DNA of 64,000 bases, taken from assembly GCA_023333565.1 (NCBI GenBank), contig JAJKFH010001941.1:434001-498000 (forward strand). Reading direction: 5' to 3'. Below are positions 24,001-36,861 of the stretch, piece after piece. Each line of letters opens with the position of its first letter. The stretch's first letter is position 1. The position numbers and the translations under genes are program-made. Below the pieces are notes generated by a model. The model ran no database searches. It worked only from the letters and a program-made list of their open reading frames with translations, and was not told the origin of the DNA. Source of the stretch: Puffinus mauretanicus (lineage: Eukaryota > Chordata > Aves > Procellariiformes > Procellariidae).

Positions 24001-26199
24001 CTTTTCTGTAGTGCTAGTTTTTCAGCAAACAGAAAACCTGCAGGATTTATTAAATAATCCTTAAAAAAGATTCATGTCTGCAATTGTATTTTGAGTATTT
24101 CAGATTGAATTCTCATGTCTCTGTATGAAAGTACTATTTCTACACAATAGGAGAGAATCTTGTCTTATCACCTGCTTGTTCAAATGTCTCATTGAAACAA
24201 TTAGTGTGATAAAATATGAAGTAAACGACTGTTACAAGAGGAATGCAAAACAGTATCTAAATGAGATCTGTATTGAGAATTTTCTGAGATGAAATTTTGG
24301 ATGTTAACTTTGTCCTTGGGGAAAGTTTCTTTTGAAGACCTTAGTTAAAAACCCTTTCCTGTAAGAAATTTAAATGGTAAATGCTTGCGGGAAGCCACGC
24401 TGTCACACCTCAAACATATTGCAAAGTGATCTAATAACAGGTGAAGAGCTTTTAAGTTCTATCTCTGTCTTAGCAATGCTGAAGTTTATGGGAGTATGGG
24501 GAAAAGTCATCAGAGGATAAAATGAATAATATCTACCATAAGTAATAATTTTCATTTTGCTTCATTAAACAAGGCCCTAATTAGATATGTTCTAAAAAAG
24601 TCATGATTCTCTTATTCTCATGGTAGCTTTTTGTTTCTTGTAACACCAACTATGTACTTGAGTTGATTACAGTAGAGCAAGGACAACTATGGTAATGCTA
24701 ATCATATCTTACTACTTTTAAACCCAGTAGTACTCACGTGACAGAAATCCTGCATTTATTCAGTCTGCTTCCTGAAGATTTAATTCACATAACAATTTGT
24801 AATATGTTTACCCAGTGAAGTACGACAATTTGAAATCCACAGTTCCAAAATAAAATTATTTCCCCTCCATCTCTTTCTGGTTATTCTGTGCCTGTTTACT
24901 GATTCACTATTAGAAAATTCAATAGGAAAGAAATTGTTTCAAACACCCATCTTTCTCTCCTCCATTCACTGAGGTTTTGTGAGAAGTGGGCTTACTATGG
25001 GTTGTGTAAAATTAATCACGTCTGTAGCCTGTATACTTAGAAGGCTGTAGGTTCAAGCCATTCTGATAATGTAAATTAGATGGAAAAAATAATGTACAAA
25101 ACCAAAAAGTGAAAAAGCAATTGTTTTGTATTAAAAAACATGAATAGAGAATACTCTTAACTTTATTCCTAGTCCTTACTGCAGGGAAACTTTGCTGACA
25201 TGTCTGGAGAAAATTGGTGACTGCGTCATCCTATATAGAAGAAGTTTTTCTCTACTATCTTGTATTTCCAGAAAGCAAGCAATACTCTTAAAGTTGGAAA
25301 ATTGTTGCTTTAGCAGGGGAAAAGGGAAGACTCAGAGAGACATACAGTTTTAAAATACATTAGAAGATGGAGTTTTTGAAAAGGGAAGAAGGGCAGGTTG
25401 ACAGTTTTTGAACTTTCTTGAGTCTTTTGATTGGGGGTTACTTTGATGTTTGAAGTTAGCAATAGTGTCTCCAGGATGAGCAGACTGGTTTTAAAGGGAT
25501 TGACTTATGTGACAAGTGCCAATATTGAAGATTGATTCTGTGCTAGAGTTATGCATTTGTTGACGTATTAATTCTGACAACTCTTAAACAAAAACACTAA
25601 CCAACTAAAAGGCTTTTCATCCTTGTTTAAACTCCCAAAGACTTTGAAGTGGCTTTCTCAGTGAGTGGCGACACAACGTGCAAAGGGAAAAACAGTGTGC
25701 TAAGAATAGAGGTATTTTTAATGCTAGCAGAAGAGTCAAATTGAAAAACCCAAACTACACAGCATTGTCCAAATGTAGGCCTGGCCGCCCACGACCACAG
25801 ACAAGTTTTAAATTCCTTAAGTTAAAAAATGTTTACGACGAGGGTGCTGATGTACAACAAACTCAGCAGCTCTTCTGTAGCGAGTGATAGGTGGTAAAGC
25901 CAACGCTATAGGGCTTTCTTTGAGATAGAGCTGAATTAGCCTAAAAATATTCCCTCCCTCTTCTGCAGCATAGGACTGCACAGATCCTGCCCACTTACGT
26001 TTTTCAAACTGTGCTATTTTAATTTCAGCATGCACGCTGATATTCAGCTGGTTACAAGTGTCTAATTATTGTGATTATATGCATGCAGACTTCATCACTT
26101 TCTTTTCTAATGGAGCTGGCAGTGCAAAAGCAGCTTGGCATTTTATCTACTGTATAATTTGCTTGTTTTATGCTTAGTGTAACAGCTTGCTGAATGAGT

Positions 26200-27060
26200 G
26201 CCGGAGTGAGACGTCGGTAAACAACAAGGGGAGGGAGGGCACACAGGCGCGCGGGTCCCGAGTGGTCATTGCACGTATCCGAGAAGACCTATCAAACCGG
26301 CGTTGGGAAGGCCAAAAAAGTGAGAGGAAGTTCAGGAGCAACTTCTGCTGCTTGTGCAGATACACACCTATTGACACCTGCGTCTTCAGATATTCCCTCT
26401 GGGTGGTAATTTCTCTGTGGGTGAATGACACCTGCCACTTGAAGAGGCCCCCGCGGTGGCCGGGTGTGTGCTCAGCTGCTGGTGTTTCCTCACGGGTACA
26501 GCAGTTCCCGGCGGTGGCTCCTCGGGGTGTGCAGGGGTGCGTGGGGGGGACATCCATTACTGGAGCTCACATGCCGCCATCCGTCGTTTCTGGGGTGGAG
26601 GCAGCCGGGGATGGCGGCGTTAGTCTGTGAGCAGGACCTGGCCGCTAGCCTGCCAGCAGGGCCCCTGCAGGCTGAGAGGTGGTTATCGCCAGCTCTCTGA
26701 GAATCTGATGGCTTCAGTCCAAAAGAAATATGTAAATAAAGTCCTGCCCACCCCAGAGTGGAAGGCAGAAGCGCCCCAAGGCTAATCTGCTGTCAGGGCA
26801 TGGCAGTGGCTCCTTGGTCATCCTGTGGTTGCACTGGAGAAGGGGCTGCCCGGGCTGCCCCTGGCCTGGCCCAGCTGGGCGAAGGGCAGGAGCCTCAGCA
26901 GCCCTCGCTGCCTCGCCTCTTCCACGGCCTGCAGTTATGCAGCAGCCCCCACGCCTCTACAGCCTCGCTGCCCATCACGGCGTGTGCGCTTGGCCCGAGT
27001 TTTGCATTTACTTCCTTGGGTAGCTGCAGTAATTTATTGGAGGCCACCACCGTGTTCATT
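26200..27060. promoter_or_regulatory. CpG-enriched segment, possible CpG island
   Basis: About 40 CpG dinucleotides by hand count over roughly 860 GC-rich bases, with the densest part around 26200-26660. This is by far the strongest CpG cluster in a CpG-depleted window. Such segments often mark vertebrate promoters. It is preceded by an AT-rich block with homeodomain-type cores and an E-box-like cagctg, and followed by an open frame ending at a consensus donor (27098), the order expected for a promoter and first exon. A hand estimate of observed/expected CpG is borderline, so a GC-rich non-promoter patch is possible. Confidence 0.4.
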
Positions 27061-27097
27061 TTAAAAGCTTTCTTCTCCCACAGATATCAGATGACAG
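26800..27097 (+). other. candidate first coding exon (unconfirmed)
   Basis: An ATG at 26800 in a favourable context (G at -3 and +4) opens a frame that runs 99 codons to a textbook donor, GACAG followed by gtaagt at 27098, leaving phase 1. The segment lies at the 3' edge of the CpG-enriched block. The next plus-strand terminal-exon-like segment, 28757-28851, needs exactly phase 1. The predicted peptide is rich in A, L, P, S and C, as random GC-rich DNA also gives, and matches no family I know. An alternative is that only the last 14 bases are exonic, because cttctcccacag at 27072-27083 is itself a good acceptor. Confidence 0.18.
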
Positions 27098-28562
27098 GTA
27101 AGTACTAGATGCCAAAGGCTCTGGTTTTGGTTCCTAGCCCTACAGACAGCTTGTAACCCATCAGCATTGATAGATGGGGCGGTGCTAGAAGCAACTCGGG
27201 TTAGACCAGGTGTTAATCCCAGCCAGTGCCTCAAAGAGGTTTGAAGGCCATGCTTGTGCCACCGCCCTTGCTCTCGCTTCAGGGAGCATCCCTGCCGCTT
27301 CTCCACTGATTGGAGTCCTCATCCGCCCTCCCCCTGCTTTCCATGCACCAGGGCTTGTGGGATGATGCAGTGAGATCTGGGTTATCTCAAAACTTGGCCA
27401 AATTGTTTCCAGCCTGACTCATGACAGGGAAGAATTTTGTGTGGATCAACTTACTCCTCGAGAAGCCGGCTCAGTCACCTGGCATGGGGTCTGCGGCAGG
27501 CCAGGAGGCAACTTCTGTGACCTGCGCCAAATGCTTTTGTATGCTGCTTGGGGTCGTTCAGTACTGCTTGGGTGTTTCTGTACTGGACCACGCTCTGAAA
27601 CAGCCTGCCAAGAGCTGTTACCATCAAGTGACAGGAGAGGATGTTAACAAAAACGGCACATTTTGCCCACTCTTTTGGGCATGTCCTTTGGCAGAGTAGA
27701 TGGAGCTGTGCTAGGAGCCTGCTTTCTCTCACCAAAGAAAAGTAAAAATTTCAAACCTGTGCAGCAGGACCTCCTGAATTCTGTTTTTCCACTTGACCTT
27801 TTTCTGGGTTTTGAGTTGAAAAGTTTGTGGTGTTTGTGGTTGTTCTTAAAGCAGTGGCTTGGTTTTATTTGTGTTCTGATTTTGTAGCTTTTAGAGTGAA
27901 CTTCGGTAGCATATCCAAGTTTTTCATTGCAAGCCTGAGGTCCATGCTCAGATGGTTTTGGAGAATAAAATGATTCTGATAAATAAATAAAATTCTAATA
28001 TTACTCTGATATTGACATCAGGATGTGGGATTTACAAAAAAACCTAGATATTACGGGACTTGGCAGTAAAATGGTGAAAGGTAGGTTAACATCCCTTCAC
28101 AATTCTGCCTGAAGTGAGCTCACGGAAATTCTCAGTTACCTCTAAAAGTTCACTAGGTTGCAGTAGGAACCATTGGCTTGCGATAATATTGCAGTTTATT
28201 CATGCTTTGTTCTTTTGGAAATTCTGGCATTGCAACAGGAAATTAATGTCTTCTTATCTGAAATTGGAAAAAAAAACTCAATATTTTGGGAAGTAGTCTT
28301 AAAATGAGAATTCTGAAATACTATTTTGGGGGAGGGCATTGAAATGTTGAATTTCAATAATGGTGTGAAACTTTTTTTTTGTTTTTTAATTAATAGTTTA
28401 AGGTACTAAATAGAACTAAGGCACATGTCTACTCTTGTGAATAAAGAGATAGAGGGCAAAACAATTGACATAGAAATGTCAGTGTCATTTTAGTTTAAAA
28501 TGCCTATATGCCTCTACATGTTTCCATGAAATGCTGAGTTCATGACAAAGTGTTTTGGTGTG

Positions 28563-28607
28563 GTTTTTTGTTGTTTTTTTTTTTCCTTTTTTTTTTTTCT
28601 TTTTTGG
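28563..28607. repeat. T-rich low-complexity tract
   Basis: Near-pure T with a few G and C interruptions. Low-complexity DNA lying about 150 bases upstream of the acceptor-like site at 28756, and probably unrelated to it. Confidence 0.9.
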
Positions 28608-28756
28608 TAATGTATTCATTTGAAGTATTTTTAACAGTCAGTCTCTTTCTCCTGCCCCCTCCCCCTTTTTTGTTTTTTTCATCTGCCATATGCTGCATGT
28701 CGTCTTGCAAGATCACTGGGGATAGATGATATCTAAATATACTTTTTCTGTTTTAG

Positions 28757-28851
28757 CACAATGTGGTTCTGATCCTGATTGGAACTTGAATGTTCTTCAG
28801 GATAAAAATGTTAAGGAATATGATGCCACTTGTGAAATGGACCCTTTATGA
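28757..28851 (+). other. candidate terminal coding exon (unconfirmed)
   Basis: A good acceptor, tactttttctgttttag, ends at 28756. After two bases completing a split codon, one frame stays open for 30 codons to TGA at 28849-28851, including DPDWNLNVLQDKNVKEYDAT. The peptide is acidic and hydrophilic, with low third-position GC unlike the GC-rich upstream segment. Both other frames close early. Downstream poly(A) signals AATAAA occur at 29105, 29134 and 29176, at a plausible distance for a short 3' UTR. The split-codon phase (needs one base upstream) matches the donor at 27098, giving an Ala codon. No homologue is recognised, so it may be chance. Confidence 0.22.
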
Positions 28852-29104
28852 ATATGGGAGGTGCTTTGAGCCTTCAGCAGAATCAGCATTTCTCAAAAAT
28901 GTCCCGATATTTCAGCTGAGTAAGCTATCAGCCAAAACCACGAGATATTAAGTAATATACATATAAAACAAGTGTTTCTGCTTTTTAATCAGATTTCATA
29001 TATATGGTATATTCTCATGTTTGCTATGAGTTGTATGTCCCCTGAATAAGGATTTCAAGACAGACAGATACATGTTTGGACTGCATTTAAAAATCTAAAG
29101 TTGA

Positions 29105-29181
29105 AATAAAGAAAAGAGAACTTAAAGAAATACAATAAACATATCCAAACTGCCTTTTAAACTTTCTTCCATACCAATAAA
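29105..29181 (+). terminator. cluster of three AATAAA poly(A) signals
   Basis: AATAAA hexamers at 29105-29110, 29134-29139 and 29176-29181, about 250-330 bases after the TGA of the terminal-exon-like segment. The hexamer is frequent in AT-rich DNA, so the cluster supports, but does not establish, a transcript end. Confidence 0.25.
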
Positions 29182-32100
29182 AGTAGTTCCTCCCGTTATG
29201 TATGGTCTCTAAGTATCTCTGCCATGTTTTAACGCTGGCATGTTGAAGGAGCTATGTCTGCAGGAAGTACTTGATTTAATGGGGACTGCCCCATGTGTTT
29301 GCGCTGTGCTATGTTTTGATCTCGAATAGGACCTGTAGCCGCCATGGGTCCCTGAAAGCAGGTGAGCAGCAGTCATAAACTGAGGCAGCAGTTGGAATTG
29401 CTGGGCGGAATCAGAAGAGCACATGTATGCTGTCTGCGTATTTCCTGGGTAGATAAGCGAGCGCAGGACGTTTGACTGACCTCTGTTCTGTCCTGCTCTG
29501 GAAAAACCCAAGATTTTTCAATACTATCTGTTCTTCTGTTATTTTTATTTATAATGGAGTCTAGAAATCCAAAAGCAATTATCCACAGTATTCAATGGAA
29601 TGGGTAGGGATTCTTGTGCAGCCTAGACCATGCTAGCTTGGATACTAGAAGCTGTATAGTACAGAAAGGAGGAGGTGGTAGCAGCAAATAGTGGCTTCAT
29701 ACCATAACTGGGCTGCTTCCTGAGCTAGTTCAGGTTTTTCTCTATGCTGCAGTTCATGCCATCTAGCCATAACTACATATTGCCCAAGGCACTATCCCTT
29801 TCAAAAGCTTTAAAATAGGCAAAATAAGGAAAGATTATGAGAAGAAGATACTCTGAAGTAAGGGGACTTGCTTGGATTTACTGGCAAGGTCCTCAACAGG
29901 CTGAGGTCTTGTACGTCTCCATCATTCTCCGATCTGTTAGACAATACAGCTCCTTTGCAGCTTGTTCCCTAATCATTCGGTAGATGAAGGACATGGGGGT
30001 AAATAAAGTAATGCAGAAAACTATAAGCCTCTTGACAGAGTGGTGTGGATATGGGTGGTGGTTTGGGGAATGGCAAGCAAGTTCCATTTGTCCTCTTGTT
30101 TTTTGGGGTGTGCTGCAAATCATAGACTATGGAAAGGAGAGTTTTCTCTGTGAGATTCTAAATGCAGCCAAAAATGGGTTAAAGCTAGACTATGCTTATT
30201 GCAGCAGGATGGAGGGAAGTGCAGTATGTACCTAGCCTTATGGTTAATTTTGTAGTGTTTCTATATATGCAGATGCACTTTTATCTAGCAATTGTGTGCT
30301 GTTTGAAAATGCACAGTAACCTTTCTTTAGCAGGACCAATAAGAGATGGACTAATAAGAAATAGAAATCTACTTGCACTTACTAGATGAGAATGATTTTC
30401 CCCTTCTTCACCATCTTGCCTTTTTGCTTCCTCTGTTAGTGAATCTGAACTACTTTGGATTTGTAGGTGTTCATTTCATTATGTTATAGTTTCCTGGCAG
30501 CAATTTTTTCTGCAGCAGAGGAATCTAAAAGTGTAGCGGGCTTTTCTTTTAAATATTAGTAATGAATAAATAAATAAAAATTATTCATTTCTTTTAAACA
30601 CATTATTTCCATGTAGAATTCTGGGCTTAGTATTTTTATAAAGTGAACAATAACTTCCAACTTGGGAATGTTATTGTTCATGTTACTGCGATTTACTGGA
30701 AGAAATAAGATCAGATTTACTGACTCATTTTAAAGATATTTTGAGTCTTCTTTCTAAGTCGAGCAACTGTTGTGGGTTTTTTTTTTGTTTTTGTTGTTGA
30801 TTATCTTTTATTGCAGCTCACATCTTACTTGGCAGCTTCTTACATACCATGCTGTTCTGGATCTGTTGCTTGTGGGTAGGTGTTTTTTGCTAGCCATTTT
30901 TCCATAGCTTGTATTAAATCTTTTTCCCGTAGTTACATCTACCTTTCTCCATCTTTCCAATGAGATGTGTTAGTTGGAACACTTTTGTATAACTGAATTG
31001 GGATAGAGTAGTTTGCTTTTTATATGTATCTTACATGAATTCTGTAGATTCAAGAGGTAGTTTGTGAGAACTGAACGCACTGCTGGACCTACCTGCACCG
31101 AGCTGGGGCTAGCTACACCTACAGACCTGCAGAGTCCCAGGTGTCATTTAGGATTGCATAAGAATTTAACAGCCTAAATTCCGACAGACTTCCTCTGGCT
31201 AGTTGTAAGAAAGACAGCCAGATAGCAATAGGAGAGGACAGTCTGTAAGGATGTAACTGTGGGCATGTAAGTAGAATTTAGGTCTCTGAGTCTGGGTTTT
31301 ATCTTGCAAGAAAATCCAGGCCTTATAATGTCATTATTAAAATTAACTTTTACTAATTCTTATTAAACCTTACCTCTTCTCAGTGAAGTCTGCGATTGTT
31401 GCATTTCAGCTGTATAACGTATTAACTGGACTAGTGGTACATACCCTTTTTGCTCTGCCACTTTGAGGAGAAAGTGTGCTGGATGTTGCTGTCCTGAACC
31501 CAGTCCCAGAACTTGTTCCCGCAGAGATTGTCAGTGCTTTCGAGACTTGCTCAGAGCAAGGAGGCGTAATACTGTTTAAAACAAACAAAGCAACTCTCCT
31601 TCCCCTTCAAAAAGTGGAGCTTTTCTGGTATTGTCATGGTGTAGGCTATTTACCTGAAAAATTAGTGCAACTGCAATCTTGAAGTCTTCTCGCAAGCATT
31701 ACTGTGTGACTACCTTTTTGAGAAAGCTCTTGTGAAAGAGGAGAGAGACACCTATATTAAAATCTGTTAAAATACTGATGAATGAAAGAAACCCTTCTAA
31801 GAGAGGACCGGTTCATGGAGTCCAGTCCCTGCTGTTAGAAGCACCCCACATCATACAACAGTGCTTGTATATTAACCAAGCTCTACCTTTAGGGTGTTCC
31901 CCTCCGCTGCTCCCATTTGATGTCTTGCTTTCCTGGTAGTGAGGAACCTTCCAATTTCTGACAGAGATGCCGTCACAGTTGGCTTAGCCATACTTGCTCT
32001 TGTGCCAGTTAAACTCCTTGTAAATTTAAGTAGCTCTTCTTCTTTTCAAGATTTACTGAATAAATATGAGGGACACTTAAAAATACACCAAGCTCTTTCT

Positions 32101-32585
32101 GGTGTCCTGTCACATGAATAGTTGCCTCTCTCCTTAACCATTTACTGGTGAGGCCTTTAGACTTAGTGCTGAGGATTTTTGTCTCAGTGTCCTGGGTGAA
32201 ATGTTAACTTGTGTAGTAGCCTGGTCTTTGTAAAATCCTTGTTTTGTCCCTTGTAGCAAGTTTCCTACCCACCTTAAAGTTCTTAATTCCCACCTCAACA
32301 ACATCTCTGCATGCTGTAGGGTACTCAGCTGTGTTAGAGCTAACATATTTCCTTCATCTAGAAAATGAGCTGTTATGTTGAGAATGTCATGTTGGTCTGA
32401 TGTGGGTTTTTTTTTGGTGCTGGCAAATGGATGTTGTGTTTTATTCTGTTTTTCTTTAGCCTCTTTCTTTAATTATGCCTCCCTTTACAATGTGTTCCAA
32501 TGCCATATGTTTCTACTGAGGTGATTTTTATGAGCAGTAGTTGCCTGGATGACTTGTTTTTGTTTGCCACTTCCTCTGCCTTTCC

Positions 32586-32602
32586 TTTTTTTTTTTTTTT
32601 TT
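32586..32602. repeat. poly-T run (17 T)
   Basis: Uninterrupted T tract with no identifiable element attached. Confidence 0.95.
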
Positions 32603-35600
32603 AAATCTAGTTACTGTGTTTGTTGAATGTTTTCAGATCATATACCACCTTATACTTAATAGTTTTATTAAAGTCTGTGCACCTAGCCCTGCAATTTCAT
32701 TTGCCAGTTCTTTAAGAATCCATAGACGGAGATTATTGAGGTTTTTCTAGCTTTGAGTGGATTAAGCTCTGAGTTTTGCTTCTGTTTTCATGCTCTCTGC
32801 CTCATAGGCATCTTGGATTTCCCAGGCTGTAAAATAAGAAAGATAATTCCATTTGGAGGCTGTTGAAAGTCGCCTGTAAGGCATGTTGATGTCGGATGCT
32901 CTGCACAAGTGTTGTGGGATGCCTAAGTGAAATTTTCCATTTCATTGTTTAAAAGTAAGGATAGCGATGCCATGGAAAAGTCTAAAACTGTGTCTTGATT
33001 TCTTTTTTCACCCCAGTGGAGTATTTTTCCTGCTTCTCCTCTACACCGCTCTGTGTGCTCATTCACGCTGGCTGGAAGCGGCAGTAATTCGTCTTCCCAG
33101 TGCTCACCCCATCATTCGGTGACGTACCATCCGACAGGCAGCCCTTCCAGGCACCTCATCCTTTTGCCCAGGAGGAGGGTTGTGCTTGTGTTGCTGTTGT
33201 GCTGAACTCTGTCAGTAAAAGAGGAAGCAATTTCTCCGCTACCTCTCAGGATTTTGCAAGGACAAAAGAGGCAGAAACACTTGGCTGCTTAATGAAATGC
33301 CGTATTTCCCAATAAATGATAGACCCCAAAAGATGCTCTCTGAATGTGTGTAGTAAAGCTAGGAGTGCGTTAGATGTGAATGGTGGAAAGAGCCAGATTG
33401 ACTCACTTTGGTAAGTTTAAATGGTTTGTGGAGTTTCCAGTTCACAGTGTGTTAAAGTCCATTCAGATTCATAAACAGCATTTCCCCAGCTAGTGAGGTG
33501 AGTGAACCCAGCTTGTCTCTGGTTTCGCTGGGGAACTACAGAGCAGGCAAGAACAGGTAAGAAGATAAAGCCACCACAAAAAAAGTGTATTTGAGGAAAG
33601 GTTGTGACTTTGCGTGGTGGTTCTTCCACTGACGACTTCTCTTAAAATAAAAACATTTTAAAAAATTGAAGCTCAGCAGATGGCCACATAATCTGTTGTT
33701 GAGACTGTAAAGATGGAGGCTGAGGGGACTTCTGGAGGAACTTGACACACCCTGGCAGAGGAACAGTACAGTGTGTTTTTCCTTTCCCTCTGGTCCCACC
33801 TTCCCTTCCATCTGCCCTCCTCAAACATTAGAGAGCAGATACAATCCCCATTAAATTCAGGCTGCTGTTTACAGAGGGAGGCTGGAGGGCTTCGAGCAAG
33901 TACGATTCATGAAGCTCGTGAAGCATCAACTCTCTAGCAATGGTGTTTTCTGCTTCCTTTTCCCTCCTGAATTCCTCTGGGGGCTAGGACTGAATCTTAA
34001 AAACTTTACAGTTTTAGAATTTAAGATTTTAAAATATAGAGTTTTAGAATCAGCAGAAGTGAGGAGGCAAGGGCTGTTGTTCTGAACATTCTCTGAGGAG
34101 AATTTATGCAGTGGGGATGATGCTATTGCTTAAACAACTGCCTGCCCCAAGACCCTTCTGTTTGGATTGCTGTTGGAGAGGCTTGTTTGACTCTAATGTT
34201 TTTTGTCATTGCCAAGCCAACTTCTTTTAGCCTTTCACAGAGCAGAAAAGGAAAGCCTTGCTCGTATTTTGAGGAGATTTGAAACCTACCGTTGCCTCAA
34301 GCTTTAGCTTCCTGTGGTGTGCTGTAGAGTGTCTGATAATGAAAGATGAAAGCTTTCTATTTTTGTCTTGTGAATGTAGCTCATGTTTCATGGGCCAGAT
34401 TGGTTGATTTTTGTGTGTTCCTTTTCAGTGCTGCCTTTATCTTGGGGAAGGGGGAAGTAGGGAATAGCGACTTCACTGAGATCCTAAATTTAGAGCAGTT
34501 AGAAAAAGTGAGCATGTGTATCCAGGGTCTTTCCAGCTTTTCAGGCTCAAGGCACCTGAGGAGACTGATATGTGACCAAGCACGTCAAGTTGAAAGGATG
34601 GTGCCTGGGCACCAGAAACCCCCTTGCCCTTCATCCCTAATGAATGTCACAAGTGGCAAATATGTGCACCCTGTGACACATAAAGATGTTGTCATTTGAA
34701 GTATACACTGTAGAGATAGCTGTCGGTGGTGTGTTCTGATCTAGACAAGCTTAAAATACACATTTAAAAAATTATAATTGATTCTGGGTGTGTTTTAATT
34801 CTGTGTGCCTAGTACACTAAATATAATAATTTTTATTTACATAAAAGTATTCTCAAAGATGAGGGACAGCAAATTTGTGGTTTTTTTCTAGCTATACAAA
34901 GTATAGAGATGATGTTAAATGGAAAGGGGAGAGTGCAAAAAGAGGACATAGAGGAGAGGCCATGATGTTCTGTGCCTTGGGTGTCACATATTTTCTGCCT
35001 TAGATTTATTGGGAAAACTTGCTTATCTGAACTATAGTTATCCAAATGCTTTTACTGTATGAGTATAAAAGCAAAATATGATTTGTATTTTCTTTCTCTA
35101 AGACCTATAGCCTAGCTGTAGAATTAATATTTTTTCATTATAGCTGTGTGTATTGGGTCGTTCTCCCACCTCACTTTGCTCTCAGATGTTGATATTTCCG
35201 CATTCTTTTTTAGAATGATGGATACCTTCATTAAAAACATGTCTGCACAAGTATTGCAGAATGAAATACCATGTCTATTCACAATATGTTCTTGCTGTAG
35301 GAATTTTTCTGCCAAAACAGAAGCCTGTGTACTTGTGTGTCCAGTCTGAAGTGCTCCAGAGCAGGTGCCACCCATGTTCTGCAGGAGGCTGTAGTCCAGG
35401 ATGAAGTTCTGGCTGCAAGCCCCAGCAAAGAAGTTCTATGGCTCAGCCTTCCCTCTCTTTCCCCCTCAGCTGTTGACTGCTATCCCTTTCCAACCTGCCT
35501 GTGTAACTCCTCAGCAATTGTGATCCGTGGGAGAAAATAGCTGCCTAGGCTGTTCTGGCAGAACTCAGGTTAGGTGAATGCTACTGGATTTCACCTCCTT

Positions 35601-35640
35601 CTGAACACTGACACATCTGGACGGCATTGCACACCGAGGA

Positions 35641-35885
35641 CAGCTAAGATGCCCTGCAAAATAGTGCTGTTTTCATTACAAAATAGTTAGGGTTGTTAGC
35701 GTTTATAGTAGCTGCTGCTTTTTGTGATGGTACATCCAAACTACAGCTTCAGAGTCAGAATGGCTAAGATGTTCTGTACCACGCTGCCCTGTTCATGATG
35801 AACTGGCAAGCATTGTTAGCATATTTACAGTAAACCCTACTTTTGGTGATGGCATTATCCAAACTACCGTCTTGTGGAGCCAGCT
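35641..35885. repeat. diverged tandem duplication, unit about 120 bp, 2 copies
   Basis: Two adjacent units (about 35641-35760 and 35761-35885) align along their whole length. Anchors shared in order are gctaagatg (35643 and 35763), ttgttagc, gtgatgg and atccaaacta (35734 and 35857). The offset drifts from 120 to 123 bases because of small indels, and identity is roughly 60-65% by eye. The divergence means an old duplication. No third copy is seen in the window. It ends about 20 bases before a pyrimidine tract and AG at 35906. I cannot match it to a known transposon family. Confidence 0.8.
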
Positions 35886-36861
35886 GTCAAGTTTTCTTTT
35901 TTTCAGAAATCTCCTTGGCGCTGCTGACATAAGGCAGCAGCTTCCAGGTAAATCTGCTGGGTTGCAGGCATGTGTGAGAAGAGTTCAGCTTGCGTATGCT
36001 TTCATACAGCGTTAGTAGCTCCTTGTCAGGCCCTGTGTGTGTAGTACAGAAAGAAGCGCTCAGCTGCTTGGGCAGCCTTTCCTGCTGAGAGAGGTGGTGG
36101 TCTGTGGAAAAAGCCATGTCTCACATGAAAGCATCTGGGAAGGCTTCATTCAGCTTCCTAAGTGTACCTTGTTTTCTAGAAAGCAGGAGTTGCACTAGGG
36201 CACAGGCAGTTGTCAGAGGTTTCCTTGCTTTGACTAAGTGAGAAGATCCACAGTGATTGTTTTGAGTTTTTCTATGACAAACTCCCAGACTAGGAAGATG
36301 AGAATAGAGTACAAATGATGAACAGTGATGCTTTGTACGAGAGCTAACTTCAGGTTTGTTCTGCAATATGAGATCAGTGCTTGTTTTTGCCTGGTTATGA
36401 AAATATGAAGACTCTTACGTTTTGCTATTTCCTACTTACAAGATAGCATAAAGGACATCTTACAGGGTATCCTTTTGGTCCTGCTTGTTATAATTCAAGG
36501 TACTGTATTCAGAAGACATGTAAAAGTACATTTTAATCCAAATCAAAATGACAAAAAGGAATATATGTTGGAGAGCTGCATTTGGAGTATACTTGAAGTG
36601 AGTTGCTGCTTTGTTCTCTGAGTGGTCCAAGACAGAACAGGCTGTTGCTGTTATATGAGATCTTTGTGCACTGATTCCCTGCCTCTCCCCAGTAGTTTAG
36701 GAAGCTCATGTACCCTGGTATGATATATGCTTGAAATGGGACCTTGGTAAGCAAAACAGGTTGCGTTGAAGTCATTGATGGGAGCCAGAGAGGGAGCATC
36801 AAGTGCGTGCTGTGGCTTATGTGGAGGATGCAAATAAAGGAGGCCCTGTGCCCTGCTCTGG

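Larger units (their letters stand above)
19818..26180. other. non-coding stretch, no confirmed gene
   Basis: Unique, mostly AT-rich DNA. It contains one plus-strand exon-like segment (20959-21021), a G-rich tract (20608-20643), T runs near 22509 and 22620, and a cluster of CpGs near 23570-23740. AT-rich blocks with homeodomain-type cores occur (for example CTAATTAG near 24575, and the block 26000-26175 directly before the CpG-rich segment). An acceptor-like tract ending cttactgcag near 25183 leads into 32 open bases and gtgact, which is weak. No transposon remnants other than the CR1 just upstream. Confidence 0.55.
27098..35640. other. non-coding stretch, no confirmed gene
   Basis: Unique DNA with T-rich low-complexity tracts (28563-28607, a CT-rich tract near 28650-28680, a T run at 32586-32602) and A-rich stretches with clustered AATAAA (about 27964-27990 and about 30558). 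One terminal-exon-like segment (28757-28851) is listed separately. Open frames of up to about 117 codons (for example 34346-34699 plus strand) have no recognisable content. No transposon is recognised. Confidence 0.55.

Noticed and set aside
25051..25059. gttcaagcc, a match to the RNA polymerase III B box
   Set aside because: No properly spaced A box and no tRNA-like fold around it, so neither a tRNA gene nor a tRNA-derived SINE is supported.
26187..26630. 147-codon plus-strand open frame in the CpG-rich segment
   Set aside because: GC-rich DNA is poor in stop codons, the opposite strand is equally open, and the peptide resembles nothing known. The CpG enrichment is reported instead.
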